Notes under the pieces: model-generated
Told to the model about the DNA's origin: nothing
The model's input: the letters and a program-made list of their open reading frames with translations, nothing else
The model's database searches: none
Program-made: the position numbers and the translations under genes
Assembly (NCBI GenBank): GCA_900541985.1
Contig: UQLX01000002.1
Coordinates: 133,099-197,098 of the forward strand
Length of the DNA stretch: 64,000 nucleotides
Source: an uncultured Blautia sp.
GTDB lineage: Bacteria > Bacillota > Clostridia > Lachnospirales > Lachnospiraceae
Direction: 5' to 3'
Shown: positions 1 to 8,746 of the stretch, in pieces
Layout of the letters: the number at the start of each line of letters is the position of its first letter
Position numbering within the stretch: the first letter of the stretch is position 1

Positions 1-55
1 TGATATAACTGAATATAGTATAACTCTTTTTGGCTCCACTGGCAACAATTAGTTC

Positions 56-1537
56 TTATCCGTTATAATAATAGGTATTAAAGATCTGGGAAGCTATGGG
101 AACTGCCGCCTCACTTCCTGTTCCGCCGCCTTCCACGATCACAGCCACCGCCAGATCCGGATGATCCACATTGGAGTATCCGATGAACCAGGAATGGCTG
201 GAGCCCTGTTCATCGTATTCTGCTGATCCCGTTTTTCCTGCTGCGGTATAGCCCTGTCCGGAAAGAGCTGCCGCCGTTCCGTATTCTACAACATCTTTCA
301 TCAGCTCTCCCAGCATGGCAGCTTCATTCTTCGTCATGATCCTTTTGTACGCTTCCGGCTGTGTGGTTTTTACATGATCCCCGGTATTATTTACCACCTG
401 GTCGATAAGATACGGCTTCATCACCACTCCATTATTCGCAATCGCACAGGTGATCAGAGCCATATGAGCCGGAGAGACCAGAGTATTTCCCTGGCCGATT
501 GCCGTCTGCATGGTAAGAGGTATCCCGGATCTTCCGTCCAGACTGAAGGTGCTTTTTTTGTAAGAAGTAAAAGGAAGCTTTTTGTTAAACAGAAGATCTT
601 CACTGGTTTCTCTCAGCGATGCACCTCCAAGCTCTGTTCCCATTTCCGCAAATGCACAGTTACAGGAAGATGCAAATGCGGAGTACAGATCCTCCTGCCC
701 ATGCACCTTACCGTTATAGCACTGAATCGTATGGTCTTCTTTTGTAATGCTTCCCTGACAGAGATAGGAATATCCGTTAAAACTTTTATTTCTTCGGAAA
801 TAATCAAGTGCGGTTACCACCTTAAAAGTGGATCCCGGCGGATACTGTCCCTGGGTAGCTCTGTTCAGAAGGCTGGAATTTGTTTCATCACTTACCAGCC
901 AGTCCCAGTTTTCAGCAATGTAATTCGGGTCAAAATCCGGCTTGCTGACCATGCACCGGATTTTTCCTGTAGACGGTTCTATGGCGATGACGGCTCCTTT
1001 TCTGTCTCCCAGCGCCTGATAAGCAGTGTTTTGAAGGCTGGTACTCAGCGTAGAAATTACCGTATCTCCCATATTTTTTCTTCCCAGAAATTCATTTTTC
1101 ATCTGGTTGAGAAAAAACTCATGAGAGGTCAGAAGATGAAAATTTGCCTCGGATTCCAGTCCGCTCTTTCCATTGGAATCATAGCCGACCACATGGGCAA
1201 ACACGTTGGCATAAGGATAAATCCGTTCTTCTGTGCCATCCTCATACACTTCTGTTTTTGCAAGAATCTCGCCCTCTGAGGATAAGATCTGCCCGCGGAT
1301 CACACGATCAGAAAAAGTATCCTGTCTTGTATTATACGGACTGTTAATAAAATCCTCACTTTTTACCACATTAAAATATACAAGATAAGCAATCATTCCC
1401 ACAAAAACTGCCACAAAAAACCAGGACACCAGAGTATATTCTCTGTTTTTTGCTTTTCTTCTCCTAGATCTCTCTTTCTCTTCGAGCTTCTTCTCTCTCT
1501 CGAATTCTCTTCGCTGCTTCTTTCCTACGTCTCTCAA
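56..1537 (-). CDS. Class B penicillin-binding protein (peptidoglycan D,D-transpeptidase)
   Basis: Cross-links peptidoglycan on the outer face of the membrane, working with the SEDS glycosyltransferase encoded just upstream. Visible are a basic charged N-tail (residues 1-35), one membrane anchor (about 37-56), and the three transpeptidase motifs: S236-TFK, S291-CN and K435-TG. At 493 residues it resembles the short PbpA-type class B proteins more than long FtsI/PBP2. The open frame begins at a TTG, inside the end of the upstream gene, giving a 74-base overlap; a GAGG lies 9 bases before it. No ATG occurs before the membrane segment, so the start is uncertain by some 30 residues. The family call is firm; division versus elongation role is not resolved. 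Confidence 0.9.
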   Translation of the reverse strand: MRDVGKKQRREFEREKKLEEKERSRRRKAKNREYTLVSWFFVAVFVGMIAYLVYFNVVKSEDFINSPYNTRQDTFSDRVIRGQILSSEGEILAKTEVYEDGTEERIYPYANVFAHVVGYDSNGKSGLESEANFHLLTSHEFFLNQMKNEFLGRKNMGDTVISTLSTSLQNTAYQALGDRKGAVIAIEPSTGKIRCMVSKPDFDPNYIAENWDWLVSDETNSSLLNRATQGQYPPGSTFKVVTALDYFRRNKSFNGYSYLCQGSITKEDHTIQCYNGKVHGQEDLYSAFASSCNCAFAEMGTELGGASLRETSEDLLFNKKLPFTSYKKSTFSLDGRSGIPLTMQTAIGQGNTLVSPAHMALITCAIANNGVVMKPYLIDQVVNNTGDHVKTTQPEAYKRIMTKNEAAMLGELMKDVVEYGTAAALSGQGYTAAGKTGSAEYDEQGSSHSWFIGYSNVDHPDLAVAVIVEGGGTGSEAAVPIASQIFNTYYYNG

Positions 1538-2834
1538 ATTCCTCGTCCTCGTCTTCTCTTAATATATACAGTCCCTGGATAATGGCAAGCATCAGGATCG
1601 TGCTCATCACAGAGCTTCCTCCGTAGCTCACCAGGGGCAGGGTAACACCTGTCATGGGGATAAACTTCGTCGCTCCTCCGATCGTAAGGATTACCTGAAA
1701 TGCATATTCCGTCCCAAGTCCCAGTGCGATCAGCTTGTAAAAAGGATTTTTAATCCTGAGTGCAATATTAACGATCATCAGGAAGAAGCTCATACATACA
1801 AGGATCAGACAGATTGCAAAAATCCCACCCAGTTCCTCACAGATTGCGCTGAAAATAAAATCATTTTTCACTACAGGAATAGACTTTGGCGAGCCCTGAC
1901 AAAGCCCCATGCCAAACCATCCTCCCGTTCCGATAGCAAAGAGAGACTGTACGATCTGATAGCCTTCGTTCTGATAAACAGCCATCGGATCTTTCCATGC
2001 GCTGACCCTCTGCCGCACATGCCCAAAAAGGAAATATGCAATTACGGCTCCAATACTTCCTCCTGCAATGCCCAGACCCAGATAGGCCGCTTTTTTTGTT
2101 GAAACGTAAATCATCACAAGATATGCCGCAAAAAAGATTACCGCGCTTCCCAGGTCTCTGGACAGAACCAGGATCACAACATGCAGACCTGCCACCACCG
2201 TTGCCTGCACCACTGTACGAAAGCCGGTATCTCTGGATAGTACAGATGCCAGAAAGAACACAAATGTGATCTTGATCACCTCAGAAGGCTGGACTCCCAT
2301 CAGCGAAAGCTTGGCTCCATAGCTTGTCTGTGCCAGAAGAAACACTGCTGCAAGAAGGATGATTCCAATACCTGCATAAAGCCAGGTAAGCTTTCTCAGA
2401 AAACGCATTTTCCGGATCATGACCGGTATGATCAGCGCGATTCCACTGGCCGCTGCTGCAATCACCAGCTGTTTGACAGCTGTTTCAATGTCCAGTCTGC
2501 ACAACATGATAAAACCTACGCTGAGCAGCATACACATATTATTCAAAAGCATCAGCGATGCTTTTTTATAGAAAATACGGTAAAGGATCTGTATCACGGC
2601 AAAGAAGACCATCATTTCTATATAAAAAATAATCACATTGAAGTCAAAGGTCTTCAGGTAGATCACAAGAAAAGCTGTAAAATCCATAAAAAAGATCAGG
2701 ATCAGCTGCTGTCTCAGCATACTGTTTTCTTCTTCCTCACCCTGCTGCCGCACAGTGTAAAAACAATGGAAGGTATAAATGATCATTAAAGTCAGGATCA
2801 GATATTTTGATAATTCAACAATTACATTAATCAT
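1464..2834 (-). CDS. SEDS-family peptidoglycan glycosyltransferase (FtsW/RodA/SpoVE)
   Basis: Polymerises lipid II into glycan strands. The protein is almost entirely hydrophobic with ten or more membrane segments, and carries SEDS signatures: the AWKDP...YQ...QSLFAIGTGGWFGMGL region, the IFSAICEELG segment and TGVTLPLVSYGGSS near residue 405. The C-terminal 40 residues are a highly charged Arg/Glu tail. The first 80 residues add extra membrane helices compared with a minimal RodA. It starts 6 bases... downstream of the U32 gene stop and overlaps the class B PBP gene, the usual SEDS-PBP pairing. Whether it serves elongation, division or sporulation cannot be told from this window. Confidence 0.92.
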   Translation of the reverse strand: MINVIVELSKYLILTLMIIYTFHCFYTVRQQGEEEENSMLRQQLILIFFMDFTAFLVIYLKTFDFNVIIFYIEMMVFFAVIQILYRIFYKKASLMLLNNMCMLLSVGFIMLCRLDIETAVKQLVIAAAASGIALIIPVMIRKMRFLRKLTWLYAGIGIILLAAVFLLAQTSYGAKLSLMGVQPSEVIKITFVFFLASVLSRDTGFRTVVQATVVAGLHVVILVLSRDLGSAVIFFAAYLVMIYVSTKKAAYLGLGIAGGSIGAVIAYFLFGHVRQRVSAWKDPMAVYQNEGYQIVQSLFAIGTGGWFGMGLCQGSPKSIPVVKNDFIFSAICEELGGIFAICLILVCMSFFLMIVNIALRIKNPFYKLIALGLGTEYAFQVILTIGGATKFIPMTGVTLPLVSYGGSSVMSTILMLAIIQGLYILREDEDEEFERRRKEAAKRIREREEARREREI

Positions 2835-2840
2835 ATGCCC

Positions 2841-5030
2841 TTATTCGGCTCCTCTTTTAAAATGCCCCTTGGTGAACTCCCGGTCTGCAGCTGCTTTTTC
2901 GTAGAAATATACATCCGTAAATTCCCTGAGTATGGCTTCTGTTTCTTTTCCGTTTTCCAGAGTAAAAGAAAGGCGTAAAGCAGAAGCTCCCAGACTTTTT
3001 ACTTTTTTGCTTTCACTCAGAAGTCCATAGGGGATGCTGTTATAAATTATATTATAACAGCGCTCTTTTTTTTCTGTAGTTCCCGTTTTCCATGGATGGC
3101 AGACACAGGCACTGGTAAACTCTTTATCATAACGGTCTCTGAGTACCATGGTTTTTTCCCGGCCATCACATCGTCCTGAATTTTTCCGGACGCACTGAGC
3201 AGAGATCATAAGAGGAAGATATCCGTAAATGATACATTCACTGTCCCGGTTGTCCCTGTGAGAGAGCTCTTTCCCATTCAGTTCCATCGGCATTGTATTC
3301 CGAAGGATCTCTTCTTCTCTCCAGAATTCACAGGCTTCATCATTCCATGTATATAATGATGCATCCGCCACACAGTGTTTCTGAAATCCGGCCTTACGGA
3401 GCATTGCATATCCTTCCAGATCATGTACAAGGAATCCTCTCATTCCCATGGAAATCCACCGAGATGCCTCTTTCAGATACTCTTCCGGCATAGCTCCTCT
3501 TGTGATTCTTGGAAGAGACAGATAAAGCTCCTTTTCTCTATAACGATCCTGAAGCATAAATTCCTTCATTATATCAAACGGAAGATACAATCCGGCCAGA
3601 TCCGGAGAATTCCACAGCACTTCCGCCTGTTCTTTTGTTTCACAGGAAGCATACAGTAACGGTTCTTCCAATGTGCGGTTTTGTTTCAGGCTCTTGCGTT
3701 CCTCCAGATTCTGCTCGCAGGCGTATACCGGTTTTCTCTCTGCTTTTCTTTTATATTTTTTTAATAATTCTTCTTCCAGCTGACCAAGGCCAGTTCTTCT
3801 CAGTTCATTCAGTACTTTTACCGGAACAAAGATCTGATCGCTCATCTGAATATCCAGAGTCTCCCAGGTAAACTCTGTATTTCCAAGCTTTTCCATCTGC
3901 TGACGGATCCTTGCTTCTTCCATAGGATGTTCCTTTGCGTACTGCACTTCTCCCATGGAAACAACCACTTCTGCTGACCCACAGGAAATTTGGAGGATAG
4001 CCGGGCTTTCCGGGTAAAGGATCAGATTTCCTCTGATCTTTTTCTTCATCGGGATAGTCTTTACAGAAGTAACCGATGTTTTTTTATGATTATGAAAAGC
4101 TACCATATCCGGTCCATTGTGCTGTTTATAATATCCCTGGCAGGAGCCTCCTCTGTTAAATGCATCCAGAAGAAATTTTCTGTCTTTTTCATCCACCTTA
4201 TAGGATGCTCTGTTTTCTTTCAATATATCCAGATACTTCCGATAGATTCCTGTTACTGCTGCCGTATATTCCGGCTGTTTCATCCGTCCCTCAATTTTCA
4301 AAGACATAACTCCTGCCTCAAGGATCTCCGGCAGAATATCCAACGTACAGATATCTTTAAGGCTTAAAGGACAGTTTTCCTTATCTTTTGAAAAATGCCC
4401 TCCGGATTCTCCCGTCTGATAAGGAAGCCGGCACGGCTGCGCACATCGTCCCCGATTGCCGCTTCTTCCTCCCAGTATACTGCTCATAAGACACTGACCG
4501 GAAAAACTGTAGCAAAGCGCTCCGTGAATAAAGGTTTCTATTTCTATCGGACTTGCCTTATGCATATCCGCAAGCTCTTCAAGACTCAGTTCTCTGGCCG
4601 GAACCACCCGGGTAACTCCAAGGCTTTCCAGAAATTTCATCCCCTCCGGCCCCGTCACTGTCATCTGCGTGCTTGCATGAACAGGAAGATCTGGAAAAGT
4701 ATGGCGGATAAAACGCAGAACACCCAGATCCTGCACAATAACTCCATCCAGCCCTTCTTCATAAACAGTTTTCAGAGAATTGTAAAGCCTTTCTTTTAAT
4801 TCCCGGTTTTTCAGAAGTGTATTAACGGTTAAATATAATTTTTTTCCATGGATATGAGCCGTCCGTATCGCGCGGATCAGTTCCTCTTCTGTAAAATTTC
4901 TGGCATAAGCTCTGGCCCCGAAATCCGGCCCGCCCAAATATACTGCATCCGCGCCTGCGCACATGGCAGCTTCAAAGGCTTCATAGGAGCCTGCCGGCGC
5001 CAAAAGCTCAACTTTACTGTAATCTGTCAT
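2841..5030 (-). CDS. U32 family peptidase / tRNA-rRNA hydroxylation-type protein
   Basis: Member of the peptidase U32 (collagenase-like) family; characterised members such as RlhA and TrhP are needed for RNA hydroxylation rather than proteolysis, so the peptidase name is conservative. The N-terminal half is a TIM-barrel start (LLAPAGSYEAFEAAM, then GADAVYLGG). The family signature lies near residues 165-205, with Cys residues in the segments ALCYSFSGQCLMSS and GRCAQPCR that would bind an iron-sulfur cluster. At 729 residues it is the long form, with an extra C-terminal domain. First gene of a transcript with the SEDS and PBP genes; a UUCG-loop terminator separates it from zapA. Confidence 0.88.
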   Translation of the reverse strand: MTDYSKVELLAPAGSYEAFEAAMCAGADAVYLGGPDFGARAYARNFTEEELIRAIRTAHIHGKKLYLTVNTLLKNRELKERLYNSLKTVYEEGLDGVIVQDLGVLRFIRHTFPDLPVHASTQMTVTGPEGMKFLESLGVTRVVPARELSLEELADMHKASPIEIETFIHGALCYSFSGQCLMSSILGGRSGNRGRCAQPCRLPYQTGESGGHFSKDKENCPLSLKDICTLDILPEILEAGVMSLKIEGRMKQPEYTAAVTGIYRKYLDILKENRASYKVDEKDRKFLLDAFNRGGSCQGYYKQHNGPDMVAFHNHKKTSVTSVKTIPMKKKIRGNLILYPESPAILQISCGSAEVVVSMGEVQYAKEHPMEEARIRQQMEKLGNTEFTWETLDIQMSDQIFVPVKVLNELRRTGLGQLEEELLKKYKRKAERKPVYACEQNLEERKSLKQNRTLEEPLLYASCETKEQAEVLWNSPDLAGLYLPFDIMKEFMLQDRYREKELYLSLPRITRGAMPEEYLKEASRWISMGMRGFLVHDLEGYAMLRKAGFQKHCVADASLYTWNDEACEFWREEEILRNTMPMELNGKELSHRDNRDSECIIYGYLPLMISAQCVRKNSGRCDGREKTMVLRDRYDKEFTSACVCHPWKTGTTEKKERCYNIIYNSIPYGLLSESKKVKSLGASALRLSFTLENGKETEAILREFTDVYFYEKAAADREFTKGHFKRGAE

Positions 5031-5093
5031 AATCCCTCTCTTTTTCTCATATAAAAAACATCCATGTTCCGGTTTTATGTTTTAAAACAGACA

Positions 5094-5122
5094 AAGGGGA
5101 CTACCGAAGCAATCCCCTTCCA
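5094..5122 (-). terminator. Rho-independent terminator after zapA
   Basis: Read on the minus strand, a perfect 11-bp stem closes on a TTCG tetraloop (AAGGGGATTGC / GTAGTCCCCTT), followed by TTGTCTGTTTT. It sits 5 bases past the zapA stop and upstream of the U32 gene. Confidence 0.7.
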
Positions 5123-5126
5123 ACCT

Positions 5127-5534
5127 TTACTTTAGTAATGAGTCAACCTCACCTTCCAGCTCCTTCACTTTATTTTCGAGGAGCAGTTTCTGCTGTTCCG
5201 CATCCTTCTGTTTCTTCTCTGCCTCTTCGATCTTCATCCGAAGAGAGATCAGCTCATGCTTAAGCTCATACATTTCCTGATCTTTCTGCTGAAGATCCTG
5301 TTCAAAAATCTCAGCCTGTTTCTTTGCTTTAAAATAATCATCTGTCACATTCAGACTGAGCAATGTATGTTTTGTCTCCATTGGCTGCCTGGAATATCCC
5401 GGCATCTCGCTCAGCTCTGCAATTTTGTTATTTATATAAGATGCCACCTTTTGAAAATACTCCTCAGATTCGTATCCTCCCAAAGTGATGATCTTTCCTC
5501 CGATCACAACCTGTGCCGTGTTCTTGACTGCCAT
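5127..5534 (-). CDS. zapA: Cell division protein ZapA
   Basis: Small cytoplasmic FtsZ-bundling factor. The N-terminal domain has the family pattern (VVIGGKIITLGGYESEEYFQKVASYINNK split over residues 9-38), and residues 65-133 form a long Gln/Glu/Lys-rich coiled coil used for dimerisation. The length of 135 residues is on the long side for ZapA, owing to the extended coiled coil. The ATG follows AGGAGG by 7 bases. It is a single-gene transcript between ruvAB and the U32 gene, with a strong terminator behind it. Position next to a SEDS-PBP pair fits a cell-division neighbourhood. Confidence 0.88.
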   Translation of the reverse strand: MAVKNTAQVVIGGKIITLGGYESEEYFQKVASYINNKIAELSEMPGYSRQPMETKHTLLSLNVTDDYFKAKKQAEIFEQDLQQKDQEMYELKHELISLRMKIEEAEKKQKDAEQQKLLLENKVKELEGEVDSLLK

Positions 5535-5620
5535 ACAAAGCCTCCTGTGTATATTAATTTCCTGAATTGTCCATATCTTATTTTATTATACTCGAATTAT
5601 GTCAAAATGTATAGAATTAT

Positions 5621-6619
5621 TTACGAAATCTTTTCATAACCGAGATGACTGTAGGCAAGGGCAGATGCCATCCTGCCTCTCGGGGTACGGTTCAGGAAGC
5701 CATTCTGGAGAAGATATGGCTCGTATACATCCTCAAGCGTACCTGCATCCTCACCGATGGCAGCCGCAAGAGTTTCCAGTCCTACCGGACCGCCTTTAAA
5801 GTTTACGATCAGTGTTTTCAGTATCCGTCTGTCTATCTTGTCCAGACCATACTGATCCACTTCCAGAAGATCCAGTGCAAAAACAGCGACCTCATAGGTA
5901 ATCCTGCCGTCATATTTGACCTGTGCAAAATCGCGGACTCTTTTCAGAAGCCTGTTTGCCAGTCTTGGGGTTCCTCTGGATCTTTTGGCTATTTCTGCCG
6001 CTCCCTTCCGGTCAATTTCCACATCCAGAACATGAGCAGAGCGGAGAATGATCGTCTCCAGTTCCTTCTGGTTATAAAACTCCAGATGATGCATTACCCC
6101 AAAACGATCTCTCAGCGGCGCGGAGAGAAGTCCGGCTCTTGTCGTGGCACCTACCAGCGTAAATTTAGGAAGATCCAGTCGGATAGACCGGGCCGAAGCA
6201 CCTTTTCCGATCATAATATCGATAGCAAAGTCCTCCATAGCAGGGTAAAGAACCTCTTCCACCTGACGATTCAGCCTGTGTATCTCATCCACAAAAAGGA
6301 TATCCCCTTCCTGAAGATTGTTCAGAATTGCCGCCATTTCCCCTGGCTTCTCAATTGCCGGACCGGAAGTAACCTTCATATGCACCCCCATCTCATTGGC
6401 AATAATCCCGGAAAGTGTCGTCTTTCCCAGTCCCGGAGGGCCATAAAACAGAACGTGATCCAGTGCATCATGCCTCTGCCGTGCTGCCTCGATATATATT
6501 TTTAATGTTTTTTTCGTTCGTTCCTGACCGATGTATTCCTCAAGTGTCTGAGGCCGCAGATTCCCCTCCAGAGAAAAATCTTCTTCTGTTACATCAGTAG
6601 TGATCATTCTTTTTTCCAT
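5621..6619 (-). CDS. ruvB: Holliday junction branch migration DNA helicase RuvB
   Basis: AAA+ ATPase motor that with RuvA moves Holliday junctions during recombinational repair. Walker A is GPPGLGKTT at residues 60-68, Walker B is LFVDEIHRL near 110, sensor 1 is VGATTRAGLLSAPLRDRFG, and the winged-helix C-terminus ends normally in TPRGRMAS. Length of 332 residues is standard. It follows ruvA by 8 bases in a two-gene operon. Confidence 0.98.
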   Translation of the reverse strand: MEKRMITTDVTEEDFSLEGNLRPQTLEEYIGQERTKKTLKIYIEAARQRHDALDHVLFYGPPGLGKTTLSGIIANEMGVHMKVTSGPAIEKPGEMAAILNNLQEGDILFVDEIHRLNRQVEEVLYPAMEDFAIDIMIGKGASARSIRLDLPKFTLVGATTRAGLLSAPLRDRFGVMHHLEFYNQKELETIILRSAHVLDVEIDRKGAAEIAKRSRGTPRLANRLLKRVRDFAQVKYDGRITYEVAVFALDLLEVDQYGLDKIDRRILKTLIVNFKGGPVGLETLAAAIGEDAGTLEDVYEPYLLQNGFLNRTPRGRMASALAYSHLGYEKIS

Positions 6620-6627
6620 ATTTACCT

Positions 6628-7239
6628 CTACAGATTTTTAAGGGCTTCTTTCAGAATTCCCTCTACATCGTCAGGCGCTGCTTCTGTCACCTTCCGCACG
6701 GCACGAAGGGCATCTGTTCCCGAGTACCCCAGTGCAACCAGTGCTTCTACAGCCTCCCTGCTTCCATCCAGTATATTCTCTCCCGCCGTTACATTTTCTT
6801 CCTGCTGATGCACCAGTTTTTTCTCAAAAGCCTCTTCCAGCTTCAGCTTGTCCTTCAGTTCGAGAATCAGCTTCTGAGCTGTTTTTTTGCCAATGCCCGG
6901 AGCCCGTGAAATAGTTTTTACGTCATCAGAAAGAACGGCAAAGCTCAACTCGTCCGCAGTAAGTCCGGCAAGCACTCCAAGAGCTGCCTTGGGTCCAATC
7001 CCATTAACGCCCAGCAGAAGACGGAACATATGAAGATCGTCTCTGGAAAGAAATCCAAAAAGCTGCATGGCATCTTCCCGTACATGAAAATAAGTATGTA
7101 TCTTTATCTCCCCTTCTGAACGTACAGCTTTTTCGATGGCTGTGCCTGTCATAAAAATCTCATAGCCGATCCCTGCAGTCTCCACGATCACGGAATTTTC
7201 CGTGGAATCCGCCACCCGGCCTCGTATAAATGAAATCAT
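6628..7239 (-). CDS. ruvA: Holliday junction branch migration complex subunit RuvA
   Basis: Tetrameric junction-binding partner of RuvB. The OB-fold N-terminus starts MISFIRGRVAD, the helix-hairpin-helix region contains LLGVNGIGPKAAL and ISRAPGIGKKTAQKLILELKD, and domain III near the C-terminus (residues 155-203) contacts RuvB. Length of 203 residues is normal. The start ATG has AGGAG nine bases upstream. First gene of the ruvAB operon; a LexA-like box overlaps its promoter. Confidence 0.98.
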   Translation of the reverse strand: MISFIRGRVADSTENSVIVETAGIGYEIFMTGTAIEKAVRSEGEIKIHTYFHVREDAMQLFGFLSRDDLHMFRLLLGVNGIGPKAALGVLAGLTADELSFAVLSDDVKTISRAPGIGKKTAQKLILELKDKLKLEEAFEKKLVHQQEENVTAGENILDGSREAVEALVALGYSGTDALRAVRKVTEAAPDDVEGILKEALKNL

Positions 7240-7283
7240 AAGATTCTGCTCCTGTGATAGATATTCATCAATTACATCGACTT

Positions 7284-7323
7284 ATGATATCACAGATATC
7301 AGAAAAAAGCAAACGTCCATTCG
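7284..7323 (-). promoter_or_regulatory. ruvAB promoter with LexA (SOS)-like box
   Basis: On the minus strand TTGCTT (7312-7307), a 17-base spacer and TATCAT (7289-7284) form a plausible sigma-A promoter. The -35 overlaps CGAATGGACGTTTG (7323-7310), which matches 12 of 14 positions of the Bacillus LexA consensus CGAACRNRYGTTYC. A perfect inverted repeat TGATATC-ACA-GATATCA (7285-7301) covers the -10 and spacer. Confidence 0.5.
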
Positions 7324-7324
7324 A

Positions 7325-7371
7325 GAAAAAAATCCCGGCACAGATTTTTCTGTAGCCGGGATTTTTTTACA
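7325..7371 (-). terminator. Rho-independent terminator of the rnf operon
   Basis: AATCCCGGC..ACAGA stem with an A/T-rich loop and a run of seven T on the minus strand, starting at the rnfB stop codon. Because both flanks are A/T runs it could also act on the plus strand, but no plus-strand gene precedes it. Confidence 0.85.
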
Positions 7372-8158
7372 GGATCACTCCTCTTGGGCATACATCCCTG
7401 CATGCTCCGCAGTTAGTACATTTTTCATAATCAATATGCGCACAAAAGTCCGTAATCGTAATTGCACTGTTCGGGCAGGTCTTCTCACATTTCTTACAGC
7501 CGATGCAGCCTGTTTCACAGGCAGAAGTCACTGCCTTGCCTTTGTCATGAGAACTGCAGCCAACAAACAGTTTCTGCTCATAAGGAACCAGTTCGATCAG
7601 ATGACGTGGACATTTTGCAACACATTTTCCGCAGGCCTTACATTTTTCTTTATCCACAACAGCCACTCCGTTCATTACATGAATGGCATCAAAAGGACAG
7701 ACCTTCACGCAGCTTCCAAATCCCATGCACCCATAAGAACAGCTTTTTGCTCCGCCGCCAGGAACGAAAGCCATCATCTCACAGTCTTCGACCCCTGTAT
7801 AGTTATAATCTTCTTTTGTTTTGTCACAGGTTCCGGTACATTTTACAAAGGCCACCTGACGTTCTGTTTCCACAACCTCCTGCCCCATAATTCCCGCGAT
7901 AATCTTTCCCACCGGGTCTCCGCCCACCGGACAGCCGTTAACCGGCGCTTCGCCTCTGGCAATCGCAGCAGCCAGACCGTCGCAGCCGGGAAATCCACAG
8001 CCGCCGCAGTTGTTTCCCGGAAGTGCTTCACGGACAGCAACTTCCCTCTCATCCGTCTCAACTGCAAATTTTTTGCCGGCAACCCCAAGAAAGATACCGA
8101 TAAAGAGGCCTACTGCCGCTACCACGACTGTCGCTATGATAATTGCTCCAATATTCAT
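7367..8158 (-). CDS. rnfB: Rnf complex iron-sulfur subunit RnfB
   Basis: Electron-input subunit of the ferredoxin:NAD+ oxidoreductase (Rnf) ion pump. One N-terminal membrane helix (residues 3-26) is followed by the RnfB four-Cys domain C51-x2-C54-x4-C59...C76, then several ferredoxin-type clusters: CSYGCMGFGSCVKVCP, CKACGKCVAKCP, CETGCIGCKKCEKTCP and CTNCGACRDVCP. It is the last gene of the operon and is followed at once by a terminator. Length of 263 residues is typical for clostridial RnfB, which carry more clusters than a bare minimal form. RBS is AGGAGG. Confidence 0.96.
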   Translation of the reverse strand: MNIGAIIIATVVVAAVGLFIGIFLGVAGKKFAVETDEREVAVREALPGNNCGGCGFPGCDGLAAAIARGEAPVNGCPVGGDPVGKIIAGIMGQEVVETERQVAFVKCTGTCDKTKEDYNYTGVEDCEMMAFVPGGGAKSCSYGCMGFGSCVKVCPFDAIHVMNGVAVVDKEKCKACGKCVAKCPRHLIELVPYEQKLFVGCSSHDKGKAVTSACETGCIGCKKCEKTCPNSAITITDFCAHIDYEKCTNCGACRDVCPRGVIL

Positions 8159-8170
8159 ATTCCCGCCTCC

Positions 8171-8746
8171 TTATATCAATCCTGAAAATCCAAAAAATGC
8201 AATAGCCATCAGTCCTGCCGTAATAAGGACGATGGGAAATCCCCGGAAGGATTCCGGAATGTCATTGTACTCGATTTTTTCACGGATACCCGCCATAACA
8301 ATAATAGACAGCGTAAAACCTACCGCTGTTGCAAAACCGTTCACGGTTCCCTGAAGGATATTATACTCCTTCTGTACATTGATCAGTGCCACACCAAGAA
8401 CGGCACAGTTCGTTGTGATCAGAGGAAGGTAAACTCCCAGAGCCTGATACAGAGAAGGCATTGCTTTTTTAAGAAACATTTCCACAAACTGTACCAACGC
8501 TGCGATGACCAGGATAAACACAATGGTCTGCAGATATTCCATATGGGTTGGAACCAGGATAAACTGGTAGATCACGCTTGTCACAAAGGAAGAAAGTGTG
8601 ATAACAAAAATAACCGCACCGCCCATTCCTGCTGCGGTCTCTGTCTTTTTGGATACTCCCAAAAAAGGACAAAGTCCCAGAAACTGGCTTAAAACAACAT
8701 TATTTACAAGTGCAGAGCCAAGAATGATCAGCATAAGTTCTTTCAT
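8171..8746 (-). CDS. rnfA: Rnf complex integral membrane subunit RnfA
   Basis: Six-helix membrane subunit of Rnf, paralogous to RnfE. It opens MKELMLIILGSALVNNVVLSQFLGLCPFLGVS, where the conserved Cys in the first helix is thought to help bind the membrane [2Fe-2S] cluster shared with RnfE. I chose the ATG at 8746 rather than the upstream start at 8803 because it aligns with family N-termini, has GGAGG just upstream, and overlaps the rnfE stop as TGATG. This gives 191 residues, the usual size. Confidence 0.95.
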   Translation of the reverse strand: MKELMLIILGSALVNNVVLSQFLGLCPFLGVSKKTETAAGMGGAVIFVITLSSFVTSVIYQFILVPTHMEYLQTIVFILVIAALVQFVEMFLKKAMPSLYQALGVYLPLITTNCAVLGVALINVQKEYNILQGTVNGFATAVGFTLSIIVMAGIREKIEYNDIPESFRGFPIVLITAGLMAIAFFGFSGLI

